Shown here: positions 9,933-20,368 of the stretch, piece by piece
Position numbering within the stretch: the first letter of the stretch is position 1
Layout of the letters: each line of letters starts with the position of its first letter
DNA from: Saksenaea vasiformis B4078
Taxonomy: Eukaryota; Mucoromycota; Mucoromycetes; Mucorales; Saksenaeaceae
Direction: 5' to 3'
NCBI GenBank assembly: GCA_000697055.1
Contig: JNDT01001165.1
Coordinates: 1-31,809 of the forward strand
DNA: 31,809 nt
Program-made: the position numbers and the translations under genes
Notes under the pieces: generated by a model
Told to the model about the DNA's origin: nothing
Seen by the model: the letters and a program-made list of their open reading frames with translations, nothing else
Database searches by the model: none

Positions 9933-9972
9933 CCAATGGAGCCCGAGCAAGTTGATGGCACACAGTGATTGG
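9933..9972. promoter_or_regulatory. Two CCAAT boxes, one in an ERSE-like arrangement
   Basis: CCAAT occurs on the plus strand at 9933-9937 and on the minus strand at 9968-9972. Reading the minus strand, the second is followed after exactly 9 nt by CCATC (9954-9958). That resembles the ER stress element CCAAT-N9-CCACG with two mismatches in the second half-site. Confidence 0.35.
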
Positions 9973-9981
9973 CTAGATCGA

Positions 9982-10329
9982 GAATTCATCCAAAAATATA
10001 TATTGCTTTTTTTCAAGAGCTTTGAGCACAAGGGTTCATACTGCGTTACCATTCATTACAATAGTACACATGTCTATACCTTACTGACTCCACTCTATAA
10101 AGCTAAAATCTGACTACACGAAACGTTTTCCTCAAATTCTGTGCCTACTGAACACGCTTTCGACCTGAGAATTTTACCTGAGAATTTTGCGCCGCTTGAA
10201 AATCATTTTACACAATGATATGCTGAACTACAAAGTTATTTTATTTTTGTACATATGGTGCCTATTATGTCACTCATCCATAACCTTACATTAACCTAGC
10301 TTAAGAGAAGTAATTGTTTACGGCCCCCA
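9982..10329. other. AT-rich intergenic DNA
   Basis: It lies distal to the calreticulin promoter. I see no conserved coding sequence, RNA gene or repeat here. Confidence 0.4.
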
Positions 10330-11100
10330 ATGGACAACAAGCGATAGCTTATATCAAGAAATACTGTATAACGGATGTTCTAAGCGATGGTCTGACAAGT
10401 TTCCTCAGCAGATCTTGTCTTACACCTTTATATTGACCGATTTCAGTAAAGACAACGTCTTCTTGGCCAAAATTTGCATTGGCTTTTTCAAATTCCCTCT
10501 TGATCATCAAAATCTATGGACCGCGAATTATCAAAGACAGCTTGCGATGAAGTTCTTGATGCTCAATTGTGTCTGTGCTGTATCCTTGTACAAGGGTAAG
10601 GAATTAATACTGTTAGGAAACACCTCTAGATAACCAGACCCTGCGGAGTGATGCTTGTGTTACCAATTAGGAACCGTGATGTATGACAAAGATGTGCAGA
10701 GACGACGGTTCGCAGATACTTCGTTCATCATTTTCTCAATTATCTTTCTGTGTGGCAATTGGTATCTTATACAACACCTTCCATTATTTGGTCCCCTTGC
10801 TACTCATGAATTAGCGCGTTACTAGTACTAAAAAGGCTTCACGCGTTTTTGGTCCTTGGCATTGCGATTGATGAAGTTTGCTATCATGTAATATCCAAAT
10901 GGACAAAGGACGACCAAGGGAAGTCTGTCGACAACAAGGCTGTATAATGCATGATATATGTACCATCTTCCATCTAAGCATAGGCGCTATCGTCGACCTT
11001 GCTGTCCTTGGGCCGATGCTGTGCGTCGAATTTTCATCAATCTTGGCGAAGTTGAGTAAGCGCATCAAACGGATACAGCTTCTGTGACGCATTTTCCCTT
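10330..11100 (+). pseudogene. Possible decayed membrane-protein gene
   Basis: Protein-like stretches appear on the plus strand but in changing frames: NGQQAIAYIKKYCITDVLSD, WPKFALAFSNSLLIIKIYG, then (across a plausible GTAAGG...TTAG intron at about 10596-10670) LYKGTVMYDKDVQRRRFADT with a hydrophobic FIIFSIIFLCGNWYLIQ. After a frame change come LVLKRLHAFLVLGIAIDEV and SKWTKDDQGKSVDNKAV. Several stops and frame changes prevent one continuous model. I do not recognise the family. It could instead be a live gene with introns I failed to place. Confidence 0.3.
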
Positions 11101-13915
11101 CTTTTAGCCAGACTGGTCTTTAGTTCTAACGATTCATCATCAAGATGGATTTTTGTCTTGCCAGAGTAATGTAATCTTGGGAGATTTCGGTCAATATCAG
11201 TCGCCCAAGCTACAACTTGAAATGCCAGGCAAATTTGGTACACGCACATCCATCGTGAGCTTTAGGCTTGAGTATAGTCTCACAATGAGAACTATGACGC
11301 CATTGTATAGCTGCTCGGTTCCAAATCAGGAAACACTCACAGGGAGCATCCACCATTTCGGTCGACCACAAAATCCCACACTCTGAGTCCCGCCTTCAAT
11401 AAACTTTGCACCCATCAAGCCTTCATTGGCAGATACCCCTCCCATATTTCATGAAACTATGTTGCTGCGGCCTGGCGTTTCCGCATTGTTAAAGTCCGCA
11501 CAATGCGATGCTGATAGTGCTTTTCTGCCTACTGACGTTCCACACCCGTAAACACATAGCGTCCTTCCGATTGCGTGGGTGATGTTCACGGAGCTTCGCT
11601 GATTTGTACGAGGGAATACGCGTCCAAGATTTTGCTGTCCAACCATCGCATCTGAGCGATTACCTTTCTTCTTCTTGTCGTCATTTACTTAAGAAAGTCT
11701 TTCACATACTTCAGCGTGCGTTAGAGTATCTACTCAAAGAATCATCCTGGATCAATCGTATGGTATAAACCTAGATTTCAAAAAAGTCTGCTTCGTCTGA
11801 ATATGAATCTTGTGTCCATCAGAATCTGATTTCATCTGAGAAGACATTGAATTGTCGCCAACCTATGGGCTAAGGACCACATACCGAGAACTTGGTCATG
11901 AAATTTATTTAGCCTAGCGTTGATCAAAACTTTATTTGGCTTTGATAATGACCGTGAGCGCGTCGCTAACTAAGCATGTCCGCTCTAGCCCGATTTGGAG
12001 GGAAAGAAGCGGAAAATATCCTTTATAACAAAGAAAAAAAAGGGCAAAGGCGGATGTAATAAAGATCTATAGAAGGAGAGCAGCGTTGCGTTATTCAAAA
12101 CGCAGTACAAGAAAAAAGTCGATGGTCCGCCGATACCCAGAAAGAGTATATGTAGTAAAAACGAGTGAACACTGTTTCGCATTTTCTATGTCTAAGTGGT
12201 AACTCGGGAATACGCTGTGTGCCACTCAATCCAGCCATTTGCATCAGCTGTTGCTTTCTAGATCTTAATAGATTCCATCTTTGGATCAGTTTTGTCTTAA
12301 AAGTATTTTAACGACACTAAGGGCAATAAGAAGCATTACGAGAGACCGATGTGCATAAGGGGATAGGAAAGTTGCCTTACAGATACAGACGTATGCTAGC
12401 TTCCCAGCTCTTCTTACTATGCAATTGTCGCCAACCCTTTCTTGTTTCAAGGTATCAACGTCGTTGGCAAACTGATAGGCAATCCTGCATTGGCGTACCA
12501 AACAAGGTCATTTCGCTCAAAAAAGAACGATGGGCGACATTACACTCATATTCGCAGCACTTCACGGTACCCTCACCACCTTGGAAAGTATCAACTTTTT
12601 CCTTCTTCAGGTCGTTAATAAGGAGGCACTACAGGTCCCCGTTTTGCCACTTATTCCCGGTGAATTCGAACATTAATGAATCCTATGGATCGTCATTACA
12701 GCGTTCATTCGGAATCAGGTAAATAGTTGAAATGGACCACGTCAGATGCGTCTTGGCGGTTAGAAGACAACATGTGCAGTGACAAAGAATAGCCGCGTAA
12801 ACTTTTTGACGTCAAAGCGACTTTCCACACTGCATGCATCAAGAGGGGCCAGCCAACTAAAACTATCACTTGGTGTGACGATAAGCGGTAGGGGAGCGGC
12901 AACTTTCGATTTCATAGCTTTACAAACACCTGCAGGGGCCGTTGCCTACAACGTTTGCAAATGCTTAAGTTAACAAAGATAGGGGACATTATTCCAAGCA
13001 ACGCATGTGAGTCACGTAGGGATGGTTTGAAGAGACGGTATGCTTTCGTACACCAGACAGTTGTCAGCTTAACATTACGTTACGGAGGAAGAAGGACGAT
13101 AAAGCTTGGAACGGAATTTGCATCGCGCTATTCGAAGGAAAAATTAGTTAGCATTCTGCATCTAATGGTTGCATGAAAATGAAGGCAGTAAAACCTTACG
13201 TCTTTTTTAATATCAAAGGACACATTGAAATAGCTTGTATCAAGATTCTTGCCACATTTTCCTCAATTGAGAAGGAGGTGATCGTGAGATCCTCCTGTCA
13301 TGTTCAACAACTGTGCACGGAGGGAGCTAAATGTAAGTAGGTTTTGATATCAGTGGCCACCCCCTTATTTCTACGTTCACAATGCACACATGGTTGGGCG
13401 CAAGGAAGGTAAAAAAAAATATTCCAAGATTCCACGCAGTTCCGTACGTCCGTTAAGCCCTTAGATGCAAAGAGTAGAAACCATCAAAAGCCTCTCAAAT
13501 TAGTGTGCATGTTGAGAGGCATATGCAAGTACTTAATGGTTCACGTATATTTGTTACTGTAAACTTAACTGATTGTTTCTTCTTCTAATCATGGTAGTAT
13601 TTTCGGTAGTAATAAATAATTAGTATATTTCTTTTGAGATGCAGCACTTTTTTTTTCTAACCTACGTCGATAGTGCTAAACTAAAGTTGATAATCCAGGA
13701 AGAAACAAAGTTTTGTAAGGCTAGCGTTTTCTTCGTCTTTACGGTTCTAAAAATCCCACCCGTATCCTAGGAACCCCAAATTTGAGTTTCAATATTTTTT
13801 TAGTAGTCCCCGATTCCTAGACAAAACCAGGACACGCTTGAGCGAACAGACATTATCCCTCTTTTCTTTCGCCTCCTCTTTCTTCCGTTCTCTCTCCCTT
13901 CCGTTTATACACTCT
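11101..13915. other. Long stretch without a supportable gene
   Basis: Many frames of 60-120 codons exist on both strands but none shows family motifs or coherent splicing. A minus-strand segment near 12540-12700 (INDLKKEKVDTFQGGEG, then CEYECNVAHRSFLSEM) looks somewhat protein-like but is cut by stops, so it may be debris. The 3' part should contain the ceramide synthase promoter and a pyrimidine-rich leader (about 13856-13905). A hairpin is listed separately. Confidence 0.4.
13490..13520. other. Perfect 9-bp inverted repeat (hairpin)
   Basis: GCCTCTCAA at 13490-13498 and TTGAGAGGC at 13512-13520 form a perfect stem around a 13-nt loop. Outer arms AACCAT and AATGGTT (about 13479 and 13536) could extend the pairing imperfectly. 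It lies in non-coding DNA; its role is unknown. Confidence 0.5.
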
Positions 13916-15261
13916 ATGCCGGGATCAGCACCTTCCATAAAGCCGTCCGAGAAGAAGAATATATATGCTAAAAGCCTTACTGAACGTGTCTTTGATTGCG
14001 AACTAGGTAGGCACAGAACACGAAACAAAGACAAACCAACAATGCCCTCGTCATGTAGAAATCACTGGCACGTTGTCAGTAATGCTTTTGGTTGCCTATG
14101 TCTTTGGCTCGACATTAGCCCGAAAATGTTTGTTTGTATCGTACGAATACGGATCGGACGCTTACGGCAAAGGCATCAATGACCTGTATTTCGTCGGCTT
14201 CTGGATCGTGGCGTTCACTTTTCTGCGTGCAGCCTTAATGAAACATCTGTTTCTGCCCGCAGCCAGTTTTTTGGGCATCACAACTCTCACAAAACGCCAA
14301 CGCCTGGCCGAACAGGCATTTACATGTGGCTATTCTACCATTTTCTGGTCGATGGGCATGGTATGTTCGTTTTGTGGTATCTATTTCTGGCACTTATGCT
14401 TGGGTTTCCCCTGACTTTTTTTTTCTTTTAACTTAGTACCTCATGTATCACAGCCCACATTGGTTTGATACATCTCAATATTGGATTGATTATCCTCATG
14501 TCTTGATCTCTCGGGACATGAAAACATACTACCTGATGCAAACAGCTTTCTGGTTTCAGCAGGTTTACGTTTTACACGTTGAAAAACGACGGAAAGATCA
14601 CCATGCAATGCTCCTGCATCACATCATTACCATCACCCTACTCGTATCAAGCTACTACACAAACTTCACTCGCATAGGAAACGCTGTCTTGTGTTGCATG
14701 GACTTAGCGGACATCTTCTTGTCGGCAAGTGCCACTATCTCTGTCTTATGCACGCAACAGAGGCTTACCTTTTTTTTTTGACAGCTTGCCAAAGTCCTCA
14801 AGTATCTTGGTCATACGGTTCTGTGTGATATAGCGTTTGGTTTGTTTGCTGTGGCATGGCCAGTGACACGACATGGATTTTTCACGGTGATCATTTGGGC
14901 AACAGCAGGCAAGTGGATTAACAGGTTAAATGAGTGACAGGCAAAGGATAACATCCGATGGCAGTGGAACCGACCAAGTATCTTGACATGAAATGGGAAC
15001 CGGCAAAGGGCAAATATTTTACACCCCTTACACAAAAGATGTATCTTGGCCTCTTTCTTCTTTTAGACGTTATCATGTTCTACTGGTTCCTCATGATTAT
15101 TGGCGTTATCATTCGAGTACTTCAGGGAAAGAATGCTCAGGATACGCGAAGCGATGATGAGGAAGAAGAAGAAGATCGAAAAGAAGAGCAACCGTAAGTT
15201 TACCCGATTCACTCCCCGCTGTCCATACTCACCTCAGCCCTATCCTTTCAGAAAAAAGTAA
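13916..15261 (+). CDS. LAG1: Ceramide synthase (LAG1/LAC1, TLC domain)
   Basis: Exons 13916-14006, 14059-14360, 14437-14724, 14785-14908, 14965-15193 and 15252-15261 give 347 residues. The TLC/Lag1 motif is clear: KRRKDHHAMLLHHIITITLL, then SSYYTNFTRIG and MDLADIFLSLAKVLKYLG, holding the HH pair and the MDxxD site needed for catalysis. Several transmembrane helices surround it. An acidic C-tail (RSDDEEEEEDRKEEQ) resembles fungal LagA/Bar1 tails. The enzyme joins sphingoid base and acyl-CoA to make (dihydro)ceramide in the ER. Introns 14725-14784 and 14909-14964 both start with GCAAGT and end in AG; only these junctions keep frame and family sequence. The last exon is 10 nt, ending PKK; reading through the donor would stop instead at 15195-15197. 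Confidence 0.93.
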
Positions 15262-16540
15262 TTTCGTCTCCAATGAAAAATGGGATGTCGTATCTTGCCA
15301 ACTTTGGATTTCGCGTTTCCTAAAATAGATTACGTGTATTGACAAATCAAATGTCGCATAGCCGGAAGATCTTGTCACACAAAGTGTGGTTATAAACAGT
15401 ATGACATATTCGTCCTCCAACCCCACCATATCCAGATTCAAAATGCGTAATCAAAAAAAAAATTTCTCCATAAAGGTGGAAGAAAACGCCATTGGAGAGC
15501 ATGGAAGATATGACTTCATGATCTATATCATGGACAAGGAACTTGTGCTCTGAAACCTGTGATATATGTGCATGGCGTATCTTCCGAGTTCATTGCTATG
15601 CAGGTTGAGGATGTAAATCATGCAGCTGTCTGTATGAGAAACGATTATGAAGCAAATCCGCTGCTATCTACAGAGTTTGCAACAACGCAAAAACCCTTAA
15701 ACTGATACTTGAGAGGAGGAAAAGATTTTTTTTTGAGTGCAACGGCTGCTACAAAGCATAAAAACACGGTCAGATCGGAAGATCTTAACGGAGTTCTAAA
15801 AAGTACAGACTGCTCAACTACGTGCCTTTGGAGAAAATCGTCTTGGAGTCTGCTAATAAGCACCCTGTATCAATTGACGACTTTTTCAAGTTTGAGGAAC
15901 CAGCGTATCCAAACGTGTTTTACGGATTTGTGCTAATACGGTGCAGTTCATCGCTTAAGAAATCTTAACTCGATAGAGACAGTGAAGCCAAGATCCAAAG
16001 CTTAAATGCCTGGGTGTGTAAACGAGAAAAAAAAAGAAGCAGGAAAGCACATAATGTCGCATCATTATCAGAACCAAACATTTTACCTGGGTATCAGCAG
16101 AGTAAACTGCATCAGATTGTTCAGAACAGGAAAAATTGCGCATCATTCTGCAGCAGAGGTGACAGAGTCGATGCAAGAGACATCCAGGAAAGGATGTTTA
16201 AACGCGGTAAAAAAAAAAAAAGGTATGCCTCTCGAACCCATAACCAACGTTACCTTCCTAGGGTCCGTTCCTTCTACACATTTAAAATGCACCACGGTTT
16301 GTTCAAATAAAGCATCCTTCTAAGTATTATACCGCCTACACAATGTGTCCCTTACAGAAGCAAGCCAGCAAAGTTACTAAAGCATGTACTGAAGAGCTGT
16401 TTCAGTGATTCTGAAAAAAGGATTAAGGGCAGTCGGGCGCTCGATCACTCTGCCATCCATAACCTCTACATCTATTTGTTTTTATTCCATGTAAACCTTT
16501 CTCTAAATAGAGAGATTGCTGTCGTTTATATTTGATTTAT
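15262..16540 (+). pseudogene. Coding debris or unresolved gene between two convergent genes
   Basis: Protein-like but broken segments are seen on the plus strand: VIYVHGVSSEFIAMQVEDVN (about 15558-15617), KYRLLNYVPLEKIVLESANK followed by IDDFFKFEEPAYPNVFYGFV (about 15800-15930), and SEAKIQSLNAWVCKREKKRS (about 15983-16042) running on to FKRGKKKKR. Stops and frame changes lie between them, and no splice scheme joins them cleanly. The pieces could be a decayed transposon or host gene. I do not recognise a family. Confidence 0.25.
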
Positions 16541-17161
16541 TCATTTTTGGCTGGAGATACGTTCTACGCGAGCCTTGAACGCTTCTGGCAACGATACTGG
16601 TCGTCGATCTATCGGGTCCACAAACACATGGGTAAATCCGCCAACAACACAAGCCGAAGAAGCTTTGTTCTCGAAGATGCCAATGCGGTAGGTGATGCTT
16701 GTTCGACCAATTTTCGTCACGCTCAGACCCGCTTCGAGGACACTTGGATAGGAGGCTGGTTCAAAAAACTGGGCAGAGGAAGCAACAACTAGGCCAATCG
16801 GCTCCGTCTTTGATAAAGGGTTAAGACCGCAATGTTTTATCAGGTACTCGTTGACGACGGTGTCGATATAATGATAATAAACAGCATTGTTGATATGACC
16901 GTACTGATCTTGGTCAGACCAACTAAATTGGTTCAGTGTTTAGTATCCAAGAATGCAACAGATACGCAGGGTGGGGTCATACCGGCTTTGAATAGCGAGA
17001 AAGTATTTGTAGTCACCACGTTCTCGATACTGGGGTACCTTTTTCGCCGCCGATGAGGAAGAAGATGAGACATTGGAGGCAAACGATTGCACCCGGGTCG
17101 TGGTAGCCGAGGGTGCTATGTGCTTGTGCACACTTTGCAATCGTGTCAAAGCCCTGGACAT
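16541..17161 (-). CDS. Hotdog-fold acyl-CoA thioesterase (4HBT type), probably mitochondrial
   Basis: Exons 16983-17161 and 16541-16922 join across a 60-nt intron (GTATGA donor, ATACTAAAC branch site, TTTAG acceptor) to 186 residues. The hotdog signature RWSDQDQYGHINNAVYYHYI lies at about 60-79 with the Asp/His pair typical of 4-hydroxybenzoyl-CoA thioesterase-like enzymes. VTKIGRTSITYRIGIFE and GGFTHVFVD give the following strands. The N-terminus (MSRALTRLQSVHKHI, then a Ser-rich stretch) has Arg and hydroxyl residues without acids, like a mitochondrial presequence. It should hydrolyse acyl-CoA thioesters; the substrate is not predictable. Start chosen at the ATG of that presequence. Confidence 0.85.
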
Positions 17162-17474
17162 GGTGATTACCAAAGTACAAAACCTCACAGCGTTCCGTAA
17201 AAAGGACTAACACGTGATTGTTATGCGCACATCTTAATCTTTTTTTCTTCAGATAAGCACCCTCTTGACATAGACCATATACAACGATTAGCATCTCTTG
17301 TTGCTGGTAAAGGTGATATTTTGGCTATCCCAGAAGCAAAATTGAAATTTTTATAAGACGCAGTGGTGGGAGGTAAAAACGGGATGCGGATATACATGAA
17401 CTGTGTTTCAGAAAGGGGGTTTTCTTTTCGCATACAACAAGAAGACCGAGTCTTTTTTTTTTCTCTCTTTTTTT
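17162..17474. other. Intergenic, upstream of the thioesterase
   Basis: It separates two minus-strand genes and should hold the RabGAP 3' UTR and the thioesterase promoter. Poly-T tracts occur at about 17452-17476. No other feature is seen. Confidence 0.4.
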
Positions 17475-20117
17475 TTATGCAAGTGTTGTCCGTTTGTTAT
17501 TTGCAACGGCATTGGTAGCAAAGCTTGAGTAGCGTGGCGAGATGGCGTGCCATACCCGTCCATAGAGTGAGGAAGAGCGTGGTATACTTCGATGTCCAGA
17601 CGGGGATCGTTCTTCTCCAGCAAATTCCTCTTTGCGTTGAGATGGATAAGGGGGAAGTGTCTCACATTGAGCCAATCGGATCTTTGTTTCGGCTAGCGTT
17701 TGTTCCAGTTCTCTAACGCGTTGACATGCATCTTGTTTGAAAATATGATCGTCTACACTTCGCCGCCGTCGTAGGTGAGGATTTGAACGGTATAGTTCAT
17801 TCTTCAGTTTTGCGTTTTCCTGGGTGACTTGCAACCACTCCAGGTCTTTGCGTTTCTTTTGCTTCATCAATTCGTCCATATCGGATTTCATTAAAACAAG
17901 CCGATCAACGAGCGCCACTTGTCCCTCGCTGACCATCTCAAGACGGGTCTGGGCATCTTCAAGTTCTTGCGCCAACTTCTCACACTGTTGCTGGTATTCA
18001 AAATTTTCTACCTTGATTCGGACAAGCTCGGTCCGCATGATTTCGCCATCGTCTTGCTCCTCCTCATCTTCTCCGTCAAGCAAGGTGGTTGCTATGGTCT
18101 GCATGGTTACTTCCGAAAACAGATCATCGCCGGTGCTTTTGCTGCTGTTGATACTCTCGGTATCATCCAGTTCCGAAGATTTGGAGAGGGTGCGTGCATC
18201 AAAAACGGTGTGGGACCGAGCCAGGGGCTTCTGTGGCGTTTTGGTCGAGTAATAACGGCGTTCCAGTTCGGTGATTGTCAATTTAAGTGCATCCCGTTCG
18301 GTTTCTAGATCTTGTTTATCCATCTTAAGTTCTGCGATTTCGTCCATGGCACGCTGGTAGTCTCGTCGGAGCTGCTCCAATTGAACGGCATTGTCAACAG
18401 GACAAGGAGGCACACTTCGGAGCGAACTGAAACTGGACCGCGGTTCGTCGCATTTTTTAGATTCTCGTGAAGAGATAGATGACCAACGCTTCTTGATATT
18501 ATTTGCGCTTGCTGATCGTTTGACGTTCATTTTCTTCGCCCTTCGCCAAAATCCAAATCGACCGGCGAGCGCTTGTTCGATTTGCTGTTGTTGCTGTCCT
18601 TCATTTACATAGCTTTTGCTAAGCTTCTCCATTTTTTCGCGCGTAATAATACCGGACAAGGTCATGGTATCGCGAATAATATCGTTGTAGTCATCCATAT
18701 AGGGTTCACATAGTTTTTGTGAGGTAACAAAGTCGAGAAGATCTTCAAATTCGTCCTTGGCTAAGATTTCACTTTGCGAGCGTCTGAGCATGGCAATGGC
18801 AACACGCATGATCGTTTCTGCTGCACCTTCCGCAAATGCGATGTCATAGATACGAATTACTAGTCCGATTGGAAACGCATACGCGAATAACGTCAAAAAC
18901 CACTGTGAAGCATACATGGCTGCATGGACAGCATGAACCTCCATATGCTGCGCAACCTCAGGCAGTAACTCAGATAACAAGCATGAAAACTGATATAATC
19001 GTAGCTGTAGTCCTTCCATATTAAGCGTAAACATCGTCCGCATTTCATAGGTCTCCATCAATCTATTAGGAAGAACGAAAAAAATACAGATGCAGGTTAG
19101 CATGACATATGACACGTCAGTTTTCCTTTTCCGTACCTCACAAATACACAAAAGGCTTGCGTTTCGGACATCTGCAATAGAGAAATAGAGAGAAAGAAAG
19201 AGAGATGATCAATCTGATGTTTTATACGGGGACCCTACTTGCATTCATCAACAGTGGACCAACAAGAAATGCCAAGCCTTGACAGTAACCGACATCAGCA
19301 TCATATAGACTATAAGCTTCCAGGATACGTCTCATTGCCACTTGACCGGCTCCATTTTCTTGCTTGAACATGTCAATACGCGGAAAGGTACGTGTTAGGT
19401 CTCGTTGAATGATTCTTTCATGCGGAGAACGTTCGCGGCAAAGTTGACCATATACCGTTTCCAGATGCAGTGAGGCCGATTTGCACATGGCTTGCCAGAT
19501 AACGCCACGGATGTGAACAGGTATTCCAGCGCGTAACCGGACAGAAAGTAAATGTGGCATCTTCAGAGCTACATGGTCAAAGTCTTGAATAACTGCATCC
19601 CAAAAATGCCAATCAATATCGTCTTCCTGAACCAGATTATCTGTCACAAGACGCTGCACCGTTGAAAAATGAGCGCGCAGTTCGTTGGATTGAATACAAA
19701 TAGACTTGGGATCTTTTTCCAAGAGCGCGTTTTGACGTTCGATTTCAGCTAATATAAAGTTGGTAGAATCCTGAACAAGAACGATTGTTTTTGAATGCCA
19801 CTATGTTTATCACGCGGTACTCTTTTCCTTCATTTCTTTTTTCTTTTTTATTTTTTTACCTGTGGTTGAAGGCGGGCATTCTCTTCCTGTAGATGACAAA
19901 ATAGGGCGTGTGATTTTTCACCTGGTGGGTGATGTTTTTTGATCCGCCGTCGTCCCCTCTTTGTAATTTCCTTTCTTGAATACGTATCCACGTGTTGATT
20001 TAATTCACTGTTGGTGTCACTCTCGCTTTCTCCAATAAAACAGCTATGCTTTTGATGTTCGTCGGTATGAAGTGAGTTCAGACCACTGTCTTCTATCTCA
20101 AAATGATTGGATGACAT
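17475..20117 (-). CDS. TBC-domain RabGAP with C-terminal coiled coils (Gyp5/EVI5-like)
   Basis: Exons 19860-20117, 19243-19770, 19137-19171 (35 nt) and 17475-19062 give 802 residues. The TBC domain spans about 135-345 with both catalytic fingers: Arg near 213 (IIQRDLTRTFP) and Gln near 250 (VGYCQGLAF). MSETQAFCVFVRLMETY and YASQWFLTLFAYAFP follow as in EVI5/Gyp5. It should stimulate GTP hydrolysis by a Rab in membrane traffic. After the TBC come a Gln run, a basic and Ser-rich linker, an acidic patch, and long coiled coils (ELKMDKQDLETERDALKLTI; ENFEYQQQCEKLAQELEDAQ). The second intron (19172-19242) appears to use a GCAAGT donor: that junction gives LLMN-MSETQAF, as in homologues. The N-terminal 86 residues are unlike anything I know. 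Confidence 0.9.
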
Positions 20118-20344
20118 TATTCAAATGAAGAAGAAAACAAAAAAGAGAAAAAAAAAGACAACAAAAACGTCTTTTTATTTATTTATTGGCTCCAAAGTTG
20201 GATTGCAAGGAAGGAGGCTGAGATATGCAAGGGGTTATCCAAAAGGGGGAGGCAAAGAAGAAAGCGAAGGAGGAGAATGATAAAAGAAAAGAACATGATG
20301 ATGATGATAGTAATTTTTTTTCCTGATAAACTTTGGCAACAACA

Positions 20345-20368
20345 ACTTCTTCTTCTTCTTCTTCTTCT
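20345..20368. repeat. CTT trinucleotide microsatellite
   Basis: About seven CTT/TTC units lie just downstream of the stop codon of the O-fucosyltransferase-like gene, in its probable 3' UTR. Confidence 0.8.

Noticed and set aside
12351..12722. 123-codon plus-strand frame
   Set aside because: Its composition is random-like with many Arg/Ser/Phe and no family motif; the minus strand of the same stretch looks slightly more protein-like but is broken by stops.
16006..16323. 105-codon plus-strand frame with poly-Lys
   Set aside because: A different frame of the same stretch looks at least as protein-like, and neither has a start with conserved context, so it was kept only as possible debris.
17824..18308. 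Plus-strand frames of 130-140 codons inside the RabGAP gene
   Set aside because: They are shadows of the coiled-coil coding strand, without motifs or splice logic of their own.
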